A stretch of DNA of 64,000 nucleotides from Opitutaceae bacterium (GCA_041395105.1 JAWLBB010000005.1:124001-188000); one strand, 5' to 3'; shown: positions 7,590 through 17,129, counted from the stretch's first letter. Numbers and translations are program-made. Notes: a model not told the origin generated them from the sequence alone.

Positions 7590-9278
7590 ATGCCCTCCGA
7601 CGGAGTGATCACTGAAATCGACGTAGCCATGCCGATGAGGGACGGAATGGTCCTGCGGTCTGACCTTATGCGCCCGGATGGTCCGGGGCCGTTCCCTGCG
7701 CTCCTCAACCGGACACCCTACAAGAAATCCGTCGATGATCTAGAGGCATTCGCTCGAGCGGGCTACGCGGTCCTCAGCCAGGACCTCCGCGGTCGCTATG
7801 CTTCCGACGGGGAATTCGTTGTCTTTTCCGAGGAATGCACCCTGGATGCCGAGGACGGCTACGACTCGGTCGAATGGATCGCCCGACAACCCTGGTGCAC
7901 CGGACGGGTCGGCACATTCGGAGCCTCCTACAATGCCTGGGCCCAATACCAGCTGGCCAGATTGCAGCCACCCCATCTGGTTGCCATGTCGGCGGCCTCT
8001 ATTCCCACCGAGCTGACCGATGTGGACTGGCCCGGAGCCTTCAAACCCGCCCGGCGCCTGAAGTGGTGGTTCACCAACATGGCTCCGGATCTCAGGCGGC
8101 GCGCCGGTCTGCCACCCCCGCATACCAAGGAGGAAGCCGTGGCGGAGTGGGAGGCGAAGATCGGTGAGGATTTCATCCATCGACTTCCTTACGTTGAGCT
8201 TTGTGATCTCCTGCCTCCACCCCTCAGGACTCAGGCGCGAAAATGGATGGAGAACCCGGGCATCCGGCCCTGGAGGCTGGAGGACGCACACCGAAAAATC
8301 ACCGTCCCCAACCTCGACTTCACCGGCTGGTTTGACCACTGCTGCAGCATCGGAAACTTCCTGGGGTTGCGCGAAAACGCAGCGACGGAGATCGCACGCA
8401 ACCAGACTCGCATGGTGATCGGTCCATGGAATCACGGCGGATTCGGGCGTCGGGTCCTCGGCGATTTCGATTTCGGATCGGAAGCCGCTGTTGACGTTCA
8501 GCAGATCCAGATCCGATGGTTCGACTACTGGCTGAAGAGAGAAGCGAATCGCTTGCAGGAAGAACCAGCGGTTCGCTACTTCGTCATGGGGTCCGGGCGC
8601 TGGAGATCAGCAACCACCTGGCCACCGCCCGAATCCCGATTGAGAACCTTGTTCCTCGACAGCCTGGAAATGGCACCGGGTCCCGGCACCAGCGGGAGGT
8701 TGTCCGAGGACGGCCCGGATACCGAGTCCTGCGTGACCTTCACGTCCGACCCCAATGCCCCTGTCCCCACCCTTTGGGATTCAAGCTGGTTTTCCCGTGT
8801 CGCCGACCGTCGCGAGCTCAATCACCGGACCGACATCCTCCGTTTCCGTTCGGAACCACTGAACTGCGAGCTCGAGATAGCCGGCAATCCAGGCGCAACG
8901 ATCCTGCTCTCGTCCGATGCGCCCGACACGGATCTCTTCGCCCGCCTGGCGGATGAATATCCGGACGGCACTGCCATGGAAATCTGCTACGGGATGGTTC
9001 GGGCCCGTCATCGCGACGGCACGGACAAGGAGGCGCTTCTCAAGACCGGAGAGAGAGTAGGCATCACCATTCCGATGGGCATCACCGCCTGCCGCTTTGC
9101 GGTGGGACACAGGATCCGGCTGGAGATCACCTCAAGTGATTTCCCCAACCACGATCGCAATCACCAAACCGGACGCAATGACCTCTTCGACCCGGAGCTG
9201 CGGGTGGCCAGGAATACCGTGTGGCAGAGCGTGAACTGCCCTTCCCGTCTGGAGCTTCCCGTGATGACCGGTGATTGA
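7590..9278 (+). CDS. CocE/NonD-type serine hydrolase (X-Pro dipeptidyl-peptidase S15 family)
   Basis: This 562-residue protein has the S15/CocE architecture. It comprises an alpha/beta hydrolase core with the motif RTPYKK at residues 41-46, an oxyanion-side DLRGRYASDG, the nucleophile Ser113 within FGASYNAW, and VIGPWNHGG, where the catalytic histidine is expected. A C-terminal jelly-roll domain (from about residue 370, ending in SSDFPNHDRNHQTG) is typical of the family. The nucleophile elbow usually reads GxSYxG; here it is GASYNA. No signal peptide is visible, so it is probably cytoplasmic. It may hydrolyse esters or amides; the substrate is unknown. Confidence 0.85.
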   Translation: MPSDGVITEIDVAMPMRDGMVLRSDLMRPDGPGPFPALLNRTPYKKSVDDLEAFARAGYAVLSQDLRGRYASDGEFVVFSEECTLDAEDGYDSVEWIARQPWCTGRVGTFGASYNAWAQYQLARLQPPHLVAMSAASIPTELTDVDWPGAFKPARRLKWWFTNMAPDLRRRAGLPPPHTKEEAVAEWEAKIGEDFIHRLPYVELCDLLPPPLRTQARKWMENPGIRPWRLEDAHRKITVPNLDFTGWFDHCCSIGNFLGLRENAATEIARNQTRMVIGPWNHGGFGRRVLGDFDFGSEAAVDVQQIQIRWFDYWLKREANRLQEEPAVRYFVMGSGRWRSATTWPPPESRLRTLFLDSLEMAPGPGTSGRLSEDGPDTESCVTFTSDPNAPVPTLWDSSWFSRVADRRELNHRTDILRFRSEPLNCELEIAGNPGATILLSSDAPDTDLFARLADEYPDGTAMEICYGMVRARHRDGTDKEALLKTGERVGITIPMGITACRFAVGHRIRLEITSSDFPNHDRNHQTGRNDLFDPELRVARNTVWQSVNCPSRLELPVMTGD

Positions 9279-9426
9279 CCTTGGCAGAGTGGATCAAGCA
9301 GGACTCAGAAATGGGGTTGACCCCTCGGCGGACCAGGGACCGAGTCGGTTGACCGGTAATCCCCGGCAATGCCCTGCAGGCAAACGGATCATGGTCAAAC
9401 GGGGCCGGATGATGTAGGATGAATCC

Positions 9427-10698
9427 ATGGAAAGGCGTCAATTCATGAAAGGAATGCTCGCTTCAGCAACCCTGGGAGGAATGGCTCTCCCCAGGACCAT
9501 GTCGGCATCGCCCGCCGAGGATGAACCTCACTACGGCTACCTCGGCCGGGTGAAGGGTTATCGCGAATGGCAGGTCATCGACCCCGGTCTGAAGATCACC
9601 AGACTGGAGACTTTCAATCGGGGTCCGCTCGCTCTGGTCCGGGTCACGGCCAGCGACGGCAGCACCGGCTGGGGACAGATCGCCCCCTATGACGCCAATC
9701 TGACCGCCCTCGTCCTTCACCAGAAAGTGGCACGGCATGTCCTCGGACGCGACGCCTCGGAAATCGACGCCATCAACGACCGGGTCATCGACGCCAACAT
9801 GAAGTTCCCCTGGTCCTTTGTCTGCCGGGCCCTTGGAGGCATCGACACGGCCCTCTGGGATCTTTACGGCAAGAAGCACGGCAAACCGGTCTGCGAACTG
9901 CTCGGGGGCGACCTGAAACCCATCCCGGCTTACGGTTCCAGCATGAGTCGGAGCCTCAGCCCCGAAGATGAGGCTGAACGCCTCGTCCGCCTGCGGTTCG
10001 AAGAAGGTTTCGGGGCTTTCAAAATCCGGGTCGGGCAGAGTACAGGCCACGACCGGGATGCCTCACCGGGGCGGACCGAGGCCATTATTCCAGCGATTCG
10101 CAAGGCCCTCGGATCCGAGGTCGATCTCCTGGCCGATGCCAACAGCTGCTACACTCCACCCCGGGCCATCGAAGTCGGGCGAATCCTGGAGGCCCACGGC
10201 TACTACCACTTTGAGGAACCCTGCCCCTACTGGGAACTGGAGTGGACGGCCGCGGTGAATGCAGCCCTCAAGATGAAAGTCGCCGGTGGCGAACAGGACA
10301 ACGACCTCGCCCAGTGGAGGCGGATGATCGCGATGAAGGCGGTCGACATCCTGCAACCCGACATCTGTTATATCGGCGGGATAACCCGGACCCTCCGGGT
10401 TGCCCAAATGGCCCGGGGCACCGGGCAACTCGTCGTCCCGCACGCGGCCAACCTCTCCCTCGTCACGGTCTTCACCATGCACGTGATGGCCGCCCTACCC
10501 AACGCCGGACCCTACCTCGAGTATTCGATCGAGTATGAGTCCGAACTGACTCGCCAGGTGCGGGAGATGTTCGACCCGGCCCTGCAGGTCCGCGACGGTG
10601 TAGCCCGGATCTCACCCGAGCCCGGATGGGGCGTGACCGTCCGGCAAAGCTGGCTGGATCATGCCGAGTACCAGGTTAGTGAATACGAAGGAGGCTGA
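9427..10698 (+). CDS. Mandelate racemase/muconate lactonizing enzyme-family protein (enolase superfamily), Tat-exported
   Basis: This 423-residue protein has an N-terminal ERRQFMKG then a hydrophobic stretch, resembling a Tat or secretory signal, and a capping domain. Its barrel has the catalytic bases Lys199-x-Arg201 (FKIRVGQ), metal ligands Asp237 (LADAN), Glu263 (HFEEP) and Glu289 (GGEQD), and His339 (VVPHAAN) on the opposite face. A K-x-R or K-x-K base pair plus histidine fits dehydratases or epimerases of sugar acids. Substrate specificity cannot be read from the sequence. The start at 9427 follows an AGGATGAATCC stretch. It is separated by 13 bases from the convergent PhyH-like gene. 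Confidence 0.85.
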   Translation: MERRQFMKGMLASATLGGMALPRTMSASPAEDEPHYGYLGRVKGYREWQVIDPGLKITRLETFNRGPLALVRVTASDGSTGWGQIAPYDANLTALVLHQKVARHVLGRDASEIDAINDRVIDANMKFPWSFVCRALGGIDTALWDLYGKKHGKPVCELLGGDLKPIPAYGSSMSRSLSPEDEAERLVRLRFEEGFGAFKIRVGQSTGHDRDASPGRTEAIIPAIRKALGSEVDLLADANSCYTPPRAIEVGRILEAHGYYHFEEPCPYWELEWTAAVNAALKMKVAGGEQDNDLAQWRRMIAMKAVDILQPDICYIGGITRTLRVAQMARGTGQLVVPHAANLSLVTVFTMHVMAALPNAGPYLEYSIEYESELTRQVREMFDPALQVRDGVARISPEPGWGVTVRQSWLDHAEYQVSEYEGG

Positions 10699-10711
10699 AT
10701 GCGCGCAACAG

Positions 10712-11458
10712 TCAGCGTGGACGTCCCCGGTACCTCGCGTTGGGCGCCTCGAGAAAGTCGCGCTGCCGATCGGTCAGATCGGCATAGCGGGCACCGTCAA
10801 AATAGACCGCGGACCAGCTGACCGGGTGCGGGCTGTACTTGTAGAAGAGGGTTCGCCTCTCCGACTTTCCAGTCCAGGGCAACGTGCCATGGGTCAACGC
10901 CTCGGTGAAGATGATCGCGGTTCCGGCCGGACCGGTCACCCGCCGGATGGCCGGGTGGATCTTCTCGGACATGTCCTGCCAGTCCTTCGGGAAGGGGTAG
11001 TTCGCCTTGTGGGAACCCGGCACACAGGCAAAGCCGCCGTCGTCCGGCCCCACATCGCGCAAATTGTAGGCGATCACAATCAGGCCGTTGTGGATGCGGC
11101 CGTCACGAAAATGGTAATACATCGACGGCTCGAAGGGAGCGCCGCCACCGTGGAGGGTCGCCCCGATCGGGCCGAGGCCGGAACGGATAACGTCGAGGTA
11201 GATGTGATCCAGCCGCGGCGACCTTCCAAGGAGCGGTTCGAGGTAGGGCAGCACACCGGGGTTGTCGATCATATCCCGGTAGGGCTTGCCCCATTCAAGC
11301 AGGTCACCGAAACGGTGGGTGTTGCCGGTGAAGGTTTTCTCGGCCTCGATGCGTCGGTCGAGGACCCCATTGAGCTGCTCAAGCTGGTCGCGGGTGAGCG
11401 CGTTCTCCACCACCAGATAACCCTGAAGATCGAAAAGGTAGGCTTCCTGTTCTGTCAT
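10712..11458 (-). CDS. Phytanoyl-CoA dioxygenase-like protein, altered metal motif
   Basis: This 248-residue protein starts TEQEAYLFDLQGYLVVEN, the usual PhyH beginning, and contains FACVPGSHKANYP and a distal THGTLPW with the expected second histidine. Where iron/2-oxoglutarate dioxygenases have H-x-D, this protein reads LHGGG (His103-Gly-Gly), so the facial triad may be incomplete. Either the metal is held differently or the protein is not an active oxygenase. An ATG 27 bases upstream (11485) is an alternative start. The next minus-strand gene upstream, 61 bases away, is an unknown 151-residue protein, so the two may be cotranscribed. Confidence 0.75.
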   Translation of the reverse strand: MTEQEAYLFDLQGYLVVENALTRDQLEQLNGVLDRRIEAEKTFTGNTHRFGDLLEWGKPYRDMIDNPGVLPYLEPLLGRSPRLDHIYLDVIRSGLGPIGATLHGGGAPFEPSMYYHFRDGRIHNGLIVIAYNLRDVGPDDGGFACVPGSHKANYPFPKDWQDMSEKIHPAIRRVTGPAGTAIIFTEALTHGTLPWTGKSERRTLFYKYSPHPVSWSAVYFDGARYADLTDRQRDFLEAPNARYRGRPR

Positions 11459-11519
11459 GCCACCAGTCTCCATCGTTTGGGTCATTCTGGCGATGACATA
11501 AACGATCCGGGTTTCCGGT

Positions 11520-11975
11520 TTACTTCGGGATCTCCTGCCAGGATCCCTTCTCGGTCAGGATGCCGGTATTGCATTGCGGCAACTCGGTGACCACCGGGCT
11601 GCCGCCGCCGACCGGGGTGAAGGTCCGGATCATCCGGATGAACGGGGTGTAAAGGTTGCGGTAGAGCCCGCGCTGCGTGTCGGTCTCGACCTTCTGCAGG
11701 TAGCCCGTGACAACATCCCACTTCATCTTCCCGGTCTTGCGGCGTTTCCCGCCCATGATGTGCTCGTAGACATCAACCGGTCCCTTGCCCGCGCCCAGCC
11801 AGACCCCGGAGGAGAATTTGACGCCATTGCGACTGATCTTGCGGCGATGGAAATCCCAGTCCAGCGACACCAGCACCTTGTGGGTGGAGGTCTGGGTGCT
11901 GCCGGGATCGCCGGGGTTGTTCGTGCGGATGGTGTCACTGGCTTCCTGCCAATGGGTGCTGGGGCCGTTGGGCAT
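11520..11975 (-). CDS. Hypothetical protein, 151 residues
   Basis: I do not recognise this protein. It has no signal peptide or membrane segment. The N-terminal half is rich in Thr/Ser/Asn/Pro, then comes THKVLVSLDWDFHRRKIS, followed by a basic segment (GGKRRKTGKMKWD). The ordered amphipathic pattern and the ATG start support a real gene. It lies upstream of, and on the same strand as, the PhyH-like gene, with a 61-base gap. A function cannot be proposed. Confidence 0.5.
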   Translation of the reverse strand: MPNGPSTHWQEASDTIRTNNPGDPGSTQTSTHKVLVSLDWDFHRRKISRNGVKFSSGVWLGAGKGPVDVYEHIMGGKRRKTGKMKWDVVTGYLQKVETDTQRGLYRNLYTPFIRMIRTFTPVGGGSPVVTELPQCNTGILTEKGSWQEIPK

Positions 11976-12052
11976 TGGTCAAATGAGGTTGAGGGTCAGC
12001 GGAAGGCAGGAGGCGTCTCCTTTCCCGTTTTTATCGGGCCCTGAGAGAGGAT

Positions 12053-12170
12053 CTGTAGGGCTGGACCTCGGTCCATTCCGCACTGGTTCCGACGGCACGG
12101 CGCGAGCGCCGGCCCTACAACCCATCGTCCATTCCGTAGGGCTGGACCTTGGTCCATGCCGCCGCTAGAA
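12053..12170. repeat. REP family B palindromes upstream of the transposase
   Basis: The unit begins GTAGGGCTGGACCTCGGTCC and ends GCGCGAGCGCCGGCCCTAC, so its ends are inverted (GTAGGGCYGG versus CCGGCCCTAC). A second, incomplete copy starts at about 12137 (GTAGGGCTGGACCTTGGTCC) and stops just before the transposase start. The missing half reappears directly after the gene at 12742, so the transposase sits inside a REP unit. Confidence 0.8.
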
Positions 12171-12184
12171 ATACGAAACCCACC

Positions 12185-12736
12185 ATGCCCGAATCTGCAC
12201 GGAAGACCCAGACGCTTCGCGATGGACGTATATCCATACCTGGTGCCTGGTATTTCCTGACGGCATGCACGCATCAGCGTCAACCATTGTTCTCCAATTC
12301 GGCCATGCGGATTCTGACCAACCGACATATTCGCGAAGCCCATCTGGCCGGAGACTGCTTTGGCTTTGCCTCATGCATCATGCCGGATCACTGGCACCTT
12401 CTGATCCACTTGGGACAACGTTTGTCCCTTTCACGACTGATGGCAAAACTGAAGGCGAACGTGACTCGGAGTATCCGTTCCTCAGGGCCGGTATGGCAGG
12501 ACAATTTCTTTGAACATCGAATTCGCGAAATCGAATCGCTCGAGGCATTCGCCTTCTACGCCTTCCTTAACCCTTACGTCTCCGAATTGATCTCGGTGCA
12601 AGAGCGGTGGGATGGGTGGGACTCAGCAAACCTTCCGCGATTTCGATTTCTTGATGCTATGAAGGCTGATGGCCTCCCCGAACCCGGATGGATCGCCCGA
12701 GCGCGGGAAATGACGCCGCCAGGAGAGTGTGATTGA
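12185..12736 (+). CDS. rayT: REP-associated tyrosine transposase (RAYT, Y1/HUH), family B
   Basis: This 183-residue single-domain HUH nuclease has its metal-binding motif at His69-Trp-His71 (PDHWHLL) and a candidate catalytic tyrosine at 125 in FAFYAFLNPY. RAYTs cut single-stranded REP palindromes with the tyrosine and a divalent metal. The start at 12185 gives a compact protein; an ATG 36 bases upstream lies in the flanking palindrome. Matching half-palindromes on both sides are the expected substrate. This protein is only distantly related to the transposase at 40 kb, and the two palindrome families also differ. Confidence 0.88.
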   Translation: MPESARKTQTLRDGRISIPGAWYFLTACTHQRQPLFSNSAMRILTNRHIREAHLAGDCFGFASCIMPDHWHLLIHLGQRLSLSRLMAKLKANVTRSIRSSGPVWQDNFFEHRIREIESLEAFAFYAFLNPYVSELISVQERWDGWDSANLPRFRFLDAMKADGLPEPGWIARAREMTPPGECD

Positions 12737-12741
12737 TGCTT

Positions 12742-12835
12742 CGACGGCACGGCGCGAGCGCCGGCCCTACAACCCATCGCCAATCCTGGAAAGCTGGACA
12801 TTGGTCCATGCCGCCTGGGTTCCGGCGGATCGAGG
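12742..12835. repeat. REP family B palindrome half-units downstream of the transposase
   Basis: The first part, ACGGCACGGCGCGAGCGCCG, repeats the right half of the unit at 12053 almost exactly. A further partial unit follows (GCTGGACATTGGTCCATGCC, then CCTGGGTTCCG). Together with the upstream copies this encloses the RAYT gene. Confidence 0.75.
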
Positions 12836-12885
12836 CGTAAAGTCTCTCCTGCAGCCTCGCTCTCGGGCAGCTACTACTGTCCTGA

Positions 12886-15018
12886 TCAGGAACGTTTCGC
12901 TTTGGGGCGCGGGCCGCACTTCGACCAATCCCACCCCTTGAAGCCCAGACTCCAGACCGGCGAGTTCTTCGCAATCTGCCAAGTCTTCCTGCCTTCGGTC
13001 ATCAGCGGATCCGCCACGATGGACAAGGCATCATGGCCCGCTTTCCGCCAGGCCGCCCAGGAAATCCGCAACCGGGCGCCGGGCGTGCCGGAACGGGGAT
13101 TCCCACTGATCGGAAGACCCCCCTCGGGATTCCAGAAACAATTGGCATTGGAGACCAGGGCACCGTCGGAAATGTCACCCTTGTAGCCACCGCAGAAGAG
13201 CCGGTTGCTCGGTCCCACCACGATATTGCCAAAGTAATTGGCGCTGCAGTGCTCGGGCTCAACCCGGGAAACCGAAGTCAAGGCATTCTTTCCCCGGGCA
13301 AAGACATTGTAACGCACCACGTTCTCGCGGCCGAAATGGATATTGAAGGGCGCATCCTTGGTATCGTGAACCAGGTTGTGCTCCACCAGGAGGTGCGAGG
13401 TGCCTTCATCCAGGTAGATGCCCCATCCTCCGTAATCCTGAGACCAGATATGATGAAGATGGTTGCCCCGGATCACCGTGCCGGGCTGGACCCCCAGGGT
13501 GTAGATCCCGCCCATGTCGCTGAGGATCCCCGCGCCGATGTCATGGATGAGATTGTGCTCGATCCGGTTGTTGCGCGACGGGGTCTCCCGGTAACCCCAG
13601 GTCCACCCGATCGAAATGCCGGTATAGCAGGAGTCGTGGATGTGGTTGTGCGCGACCGTGCAGTCGAAGGCATGGCCGAGCAACACCCCCACCCCCTGGT
13701 GAAAGATCCGGCCGATATGATGGATCCGGTTGTCCGTGATCGTCAGGTGACCTGTCCGCCCCTCCAACGATCCATCCAGATCCGTCCCACCCCCGCGGAT
13801 ACCGCCGGCGCCGAGATCATGGAGATGGTTGCCGACCGCCGCGCACCCACGACACCCCTCATCGAAGTCGAGTCCGTAGAGCCCGGCCCTTTCGATCGTG
13901 CAATCCCGCACCGCACAATCGCGCGCCGCCCGGAAGACCACTGAGCCCCTCACGAAATGAGCCGCCTGCGGACTGCCGCCGATCGGCAATTCCTCACCGT
14001 AGGTCCTGGCCTGATGAAATGACGGGAGTTCGGCGAGGGGCGAAAACCAATCCGCGTGCCGGAAGGTCAACCCGGTCAATGTGAAATCCCGGATGTGGGC
14101 GGTGGCATGCGCATCCCCGGCATCAACGGTGTCATTGAAGAACTGACCGCTTGCCCGGATGAAGGTATGGATCCTCGGTGCCGCGATCGTCGTATTCGCC
14201 GGGGTTTCTCCGGGACGCGGCAGATAGGTGAGCCGGCCCGTTTCGCGATTGAGATACCATTCTCCGGGTTCCGTCAGCGCCTCGTAGAGGTTGTCGACAT
14301 AGTAGCGGGCCAAGGCCCGGTTGCCGTAGGCGGCGGCGTAGGCCTCGTAGAGATTGAAGGCGGAACGGCGGGCGAAGCGCATCCATCCCGTCCGCGGATT
14401 GAATTCCGGTCGCGGCAGACGTTCCTCAATCCAGTAGTGAAGGATCACAAACTCCGCATCGGGCAGGGAATCCCAATGCTCCAGATCCCCCGGTCTCGGC
14501 CTGAAGGTGTCGCTCCCGTCAAAGAGATCACCCGTTTCCGGATGTTTGATCTCACCGATCCGAAAAACGTTGGCGGCCGATTTCCGGTCGGGTGAAAACT
14601 TCGGCAGGCGGGCCCGGGGCGCCCGACGACCATTGACAAAAAGGGATCGGAAGAACCACTCCTCCGCAGCCACCTCCGGCAGATCCAGAGTCCACTCGAC
14701 CCGGCCATTTCGCTCCCCGATCCTCCAACCCGTAAGGCTCTCACCTCCGTCAAAAACCGGATGAGCGCCCGGCGCGGCCGCGTAATGCGTGTCGGAGTCC
14801 CGCTGATCGAACCCGACCGACTCCGTCAGCGGATAGACCCCATCCTGCACCCGAACAGTGACTGCTCCGGAAACCACCCCCGATGACCGGAGCGCCCGCA
14901 GATTGTCACGTGCCCCGGCCAGAGTCGCCCAAGGTCCGTCCTTCCGATTTCGGGCAGGAGTCGCCCGCCGGCCGGACCATTTGTCGTTGCCGCGGGGTGA
15001 GAGAAAAAAGAAGGTCAT
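12886..15018 (-). CDS. Right-handed parallel beta-helix protein, possibly a carbohydrate-active enzyme
   Basis: This 710-residue protein begins with SPRGNDKWSGR and DGPWATLAGARDNLR, the N-terminal pattern of beta-helix glycosidases such as GH120 and GH141. From about residue 360 come repeated N-x-I-H-D/H turns (NHLHDLGAGG, NRIHHIGR, NHIHDSCYTG, NLIHDIGAG, NHLHHIW, NLVHDT), which are parallel beta-helix coils with a stack of Asn and His. No clear signal peptide is present; the N-terminus MTFFFLSPRG is short. A xylosidase or fucosidase-type role is an inference from architecture. It is transcribed with, and lies 31 bases upstream of, no other minus-strand gene except the oxidoreductase that precedes it. 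Confidence 0.75.
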   Translation of the reverse strand: MTFFFLSPRGNDKWSGRRATPARNRKDGPWATLAGARDNLRALRSSGVVSGAVTVRVQDGVYPLTESVGFDQRDSDTHYAAAPGAHPVFDGGESLTGWRIGERNGRVEWTLDLPEVAAEEWFFRSLFVNGRRAPRARLPKFSPDRKSAANVFRIGEIKHPETGDLFDGSDTFRPRPGDLEHWDSLPDAEFVILHYWIEERLPRPEFNPRTGWMRFARRSAFNLYEAYAAAYGNRALARYYVDNLYEALTEPGEWYLNRETGRLTYLPRPGETPANTTIAAPRIHTFIRASGQFFNDTVDAGDAHATAHIRDFTLTGLTFRHADWFSPLAELPSFHQARTYGEELPIGGSPQAAHFVRGSVVFRAARDCAVRDCTIERAGLYGLDFDEGCRGCAAVGNHLHDLGAGGIRGGGTDLDGSLEGRTGHLTITDNRIHHIGRIFHQGVGVLLGHAFDCTVAHNHIHDSCYTGISIGWTWGYRETPSRNNRIEHNLIHDIGAGILSDMGGIYTLGVQPGTVIRGNHLHHIWSQDYGGWGIYLDEGTSHLLVEHNLVHDTKDAPFNIHFGRENVVRYNVFARGKNALTSVSRVEPEHCSANYFGNIVVGPSNRLFCGGYKGDISDGALVSNANCFWNPEGGLPISGNPRSGTPGARLRISWAAWRKAGHDALSIVADPLMTEGRKTWQIAKNSPVWSLGFKGWDWSKCGPRPKAKRS

Positions 15019-15048
15019 GAAAGCGAGGGCCGTCGGCCAACCCGAATG

Positions 15049-16170
15049 CTATTTCGTCCTGCTCACCCTGTTCGGAATCCTGACCGGCCGGCCTTTGCGG
15101 TCCGACTCGAAGCTGGCATCGAGAAGCTTCTGGATCTCCGCCCCCCGGGCGAAGTCGGGCTGTTCCTGAACACCGGTCTGGATGGCTTTGATGAAGCGCT
15201 GATAATTGGAAAGGACCTTGGGCGCCTTGACGTCTTTCCAGACGATCCTGTCCAGATCCCGGCCAGCACAGATCCGGTAGGATTCCGTCGATCGTTCCGA
15301 ATCAATTTCGACAGTGCCCCTGGTTCCGGAAATCTTCAGATAGAGGCGGTTGGGGTGTCCGCTTGCCCAGCGCGTGGTATGGATCGTGCCCAGTGCGCCA
15401 TTGGCAAAAGTCACGTTGAGAACGGCCGAATCATTGGCATCGAGACGGAACTTCCCGATCCGGTTGCCGGGTGCCTTCGGGAAAGCCTTCAGGTTGCAGA
15501 AGAGCTCGGAAATCCGCCCCGCCGGATAGGTGGCGAAATCCAGGATGTGCACCCCGATGTCGCCAAGAGTGCCCTGGCTCCCGTGACGGGTCGAAAGCCG
15601 CCAGAGCCAATTCGGCGACGACGTCCAATCCCCCCAGGCCTTCGAGGTCAGCCAGGTCTGCAGGTAACTCGCCTCAACATGCCGGAGATCCCCCAGTTTT
15701 CCATCCCGGACGACCTTGGCGACCGCGTGAATGGCCGGCCAGTTCCGGTAGGAGAAATTGACCATGTTGATCTTCCCGGCCTTCGTGGCCGCCGCCACCA
15801 TCTTCCTTGCCTCGGCATGATTGAGGGCGAGCGGCTTTTCGCAGAGCACATGCTTGCCCGCTTCAAGGCAACGGATGGAGAGCGGTGCATGGAAGGCGTC
15901 GGGCGTCACGATGACGACCGCGTCGAATTCCGCCCCGGCCAGCAATTCGTCGACACTGGAAAATCCCTGCGGAATCCCGTGCTTCTCACAATACGCCGCC
16001 ACCCGCACCGGGTCGACGTCGGCCGCCGCCACCATTTCGCAGCCCTTGATCTGCTTGTACTGATCGGCATGGTGATTGGCCATGCCTCCCGTCCCGAGAA
16101 TGGCGAGCCGAACTTTGCCGGACCGTTTGACTGAGGCGGGATACTTCAACATCGCAGCACGTTTCTTCAT
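15049..16170 (-). CDS. Gfo/Idh/MocA-family NAD(P)-dependent oxidoreductase
   Basis: This 373-residue protein has the Rossmann motif LAILGTGGMANHHA near the N-terminus and the signature CLEAGKHVLCEKPLAL, whose EKP lysine acts in catalysis. The C-terminal alpha/beta domain carries GDIGVHILDFATYP. Family members oxidise or epimerise sugars and inositols. The start is uncertain: ATG at 16170 was chosen over a TTG at 16203, and ATG at 16140 is also possible. It is 30 bases upstream of the beta-helix gene on the same strand, which suggests a shared glycan catabolic operon. Confidence 0.88.
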   Translation of the reverse strand: MKKRAAMLKYPASVKRSGKVRLAILGTGGMANHHADQYKQIKGCEMVAAADVDPVRVAAYCEKHGIPQGFSSVDELLAGAEFDAVVIVTPDAFHAPLSIRCLEAGKHVLCEKPLALNHAEARKMVAAATKAGKINMVNFSYRNWPAIHAVAKVVRDGKLGDLRHVEASYLQTWLTSKAWGDWTSSPNWLWRLSTRHGSQGTLGDIGVHILDFATYPAGRISELFCNLKAFPKAPGNRIGKFRLDANDSAVLNVTFANGALGTIHTTRWASGHPNRLYLKISGTRGTVEIDSERSTESYRICAGRDLDRIVWKDVKAPKVLSNYQRFIKAIQTGVQEQPDFARGAEIQKLLDASFESDRKGRPVRIPNRVSRTK

Positions 16171-16295
16171 GGATGGGAGAAAATTCTCCGGGGCGAAGGC
16201 CAAAGGTCAAGGATGGCCCGGATCGATTCTCACAAGAGAACGGTAAAGCATCCCACCCATTTGCACCCCGGATCCGGAAAAGCGATCATAGGTGC

Positions 16296-17108
16296 ATGTC
16301 CGCGAGTCGCCTTTTGCTTTCGCTGGTCATCGGGTGTTGCTGCAGCCCGCCGCCAGCCCTTCGGTCCCAGACGGAATTCAACGACGCCACCGCCCACCAT
16401 CCGGCCGAGAGGGTTTTCAACGAGAAGATGAATCAGCCGGCCGAGCCCACCGACTACGAGATTCTGGTTCAGCAGGCCGTCGGGGCGATTCTCGCAAGTC
16501 ACTGGGCCGAGGCCTTCAAAATGCTCAACCAGGCGATCGTCCTTGATCCCGGTCGACCGGAGGCCTACCTCAACTACGGCCGCGCCCACTTCATCCGCAA
16601 TGAGTACGCTTACGCGGAAAGAGCCTTTCTCAAGGCCCAGGAGGTGGATCCCGATTTTGCGGCGGCCTGGTTCGAGTACGCGAAACTCATGGCCCTCAAG
16701 GGTGAAGCCGTCATCGCGTTTGAGTCCGCCAACAAGGCGGTTGTTCTCAGCGAATACCGGGAATGGAAATACCTCGTACTCCTGGCCGAACTCTCCGCCC
16801 GGCGCGGCGACCGGCTCGGGACCGAACTGGCCTTCGATCAGGCCATCGAGATTCTGCAGCAGCGCCACGACCGGATGGACCGGGCCATCACCGACGAAGA
16901 GATGAAGACCGACATCCGGGAGATATTCCACGATGTCGAGCTGGTGGGCAACATCGGCGGCGGCATGACCGAGATCCCGGTGACGCGGATCGAAACCGAG
17001 GGCCGCATCGCCCCCGATTCCTGGCTGGCCATGCGCAATCGGCTCAAGGACAAGATAGCGGAACTGGAAGCGCGCAAGGCGGATACACTCGCCGCGATCC
17101 CGCCCTGA
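16296..17108 (+). CDS. TPR-repeat protein with signal peptide
   Basis: This 270-residue protein has a signal sequence (SRLLLSLVIGCCCSPPPA), with a cysteine cluster that could be a lipid attachment site. Tandem helical TPR-like repeats follow (residues about 60-200; consensus pieces are ALKMLNQAIVLDP, YLNYGRAHF, AERAFLKAQEVDPDFAAAW and AFESANKAVVLSE). A coiled C-terminal segment (RLKDKIAELEARKAD) ends the protein. TPR proteins are scaffolds. A client is not identifiable. A miniature palindromic element begins 21 bases after the stop. Confidence 0.8.
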   Translation: MSASRLLLSLVIGCCCSPPPALRSQTEFNDATAHHPAERVFNEKMNQPAEPTDYEILVQQAVGAILASHWAEAFKMLNQAIVLDPGRPEAYLNYGRAHFIRNEYAYAERAFLKAQEVDPDFAAAWFEYAKLMALKGEAVIAFESANKAVVLSEYREWKYLVLLAELSARRGDRLGTELAFDQAIEILQQRHDRMDRAITDEEMKTDIREIFHDVELVGNIGGGMTEIPVTRIETEGRIAPDSWLAMRNRLKDKIAELEARKADTLAAIPP

Positions 17109-17129
17109 AGGACCCGTCACCGGCGCGCC

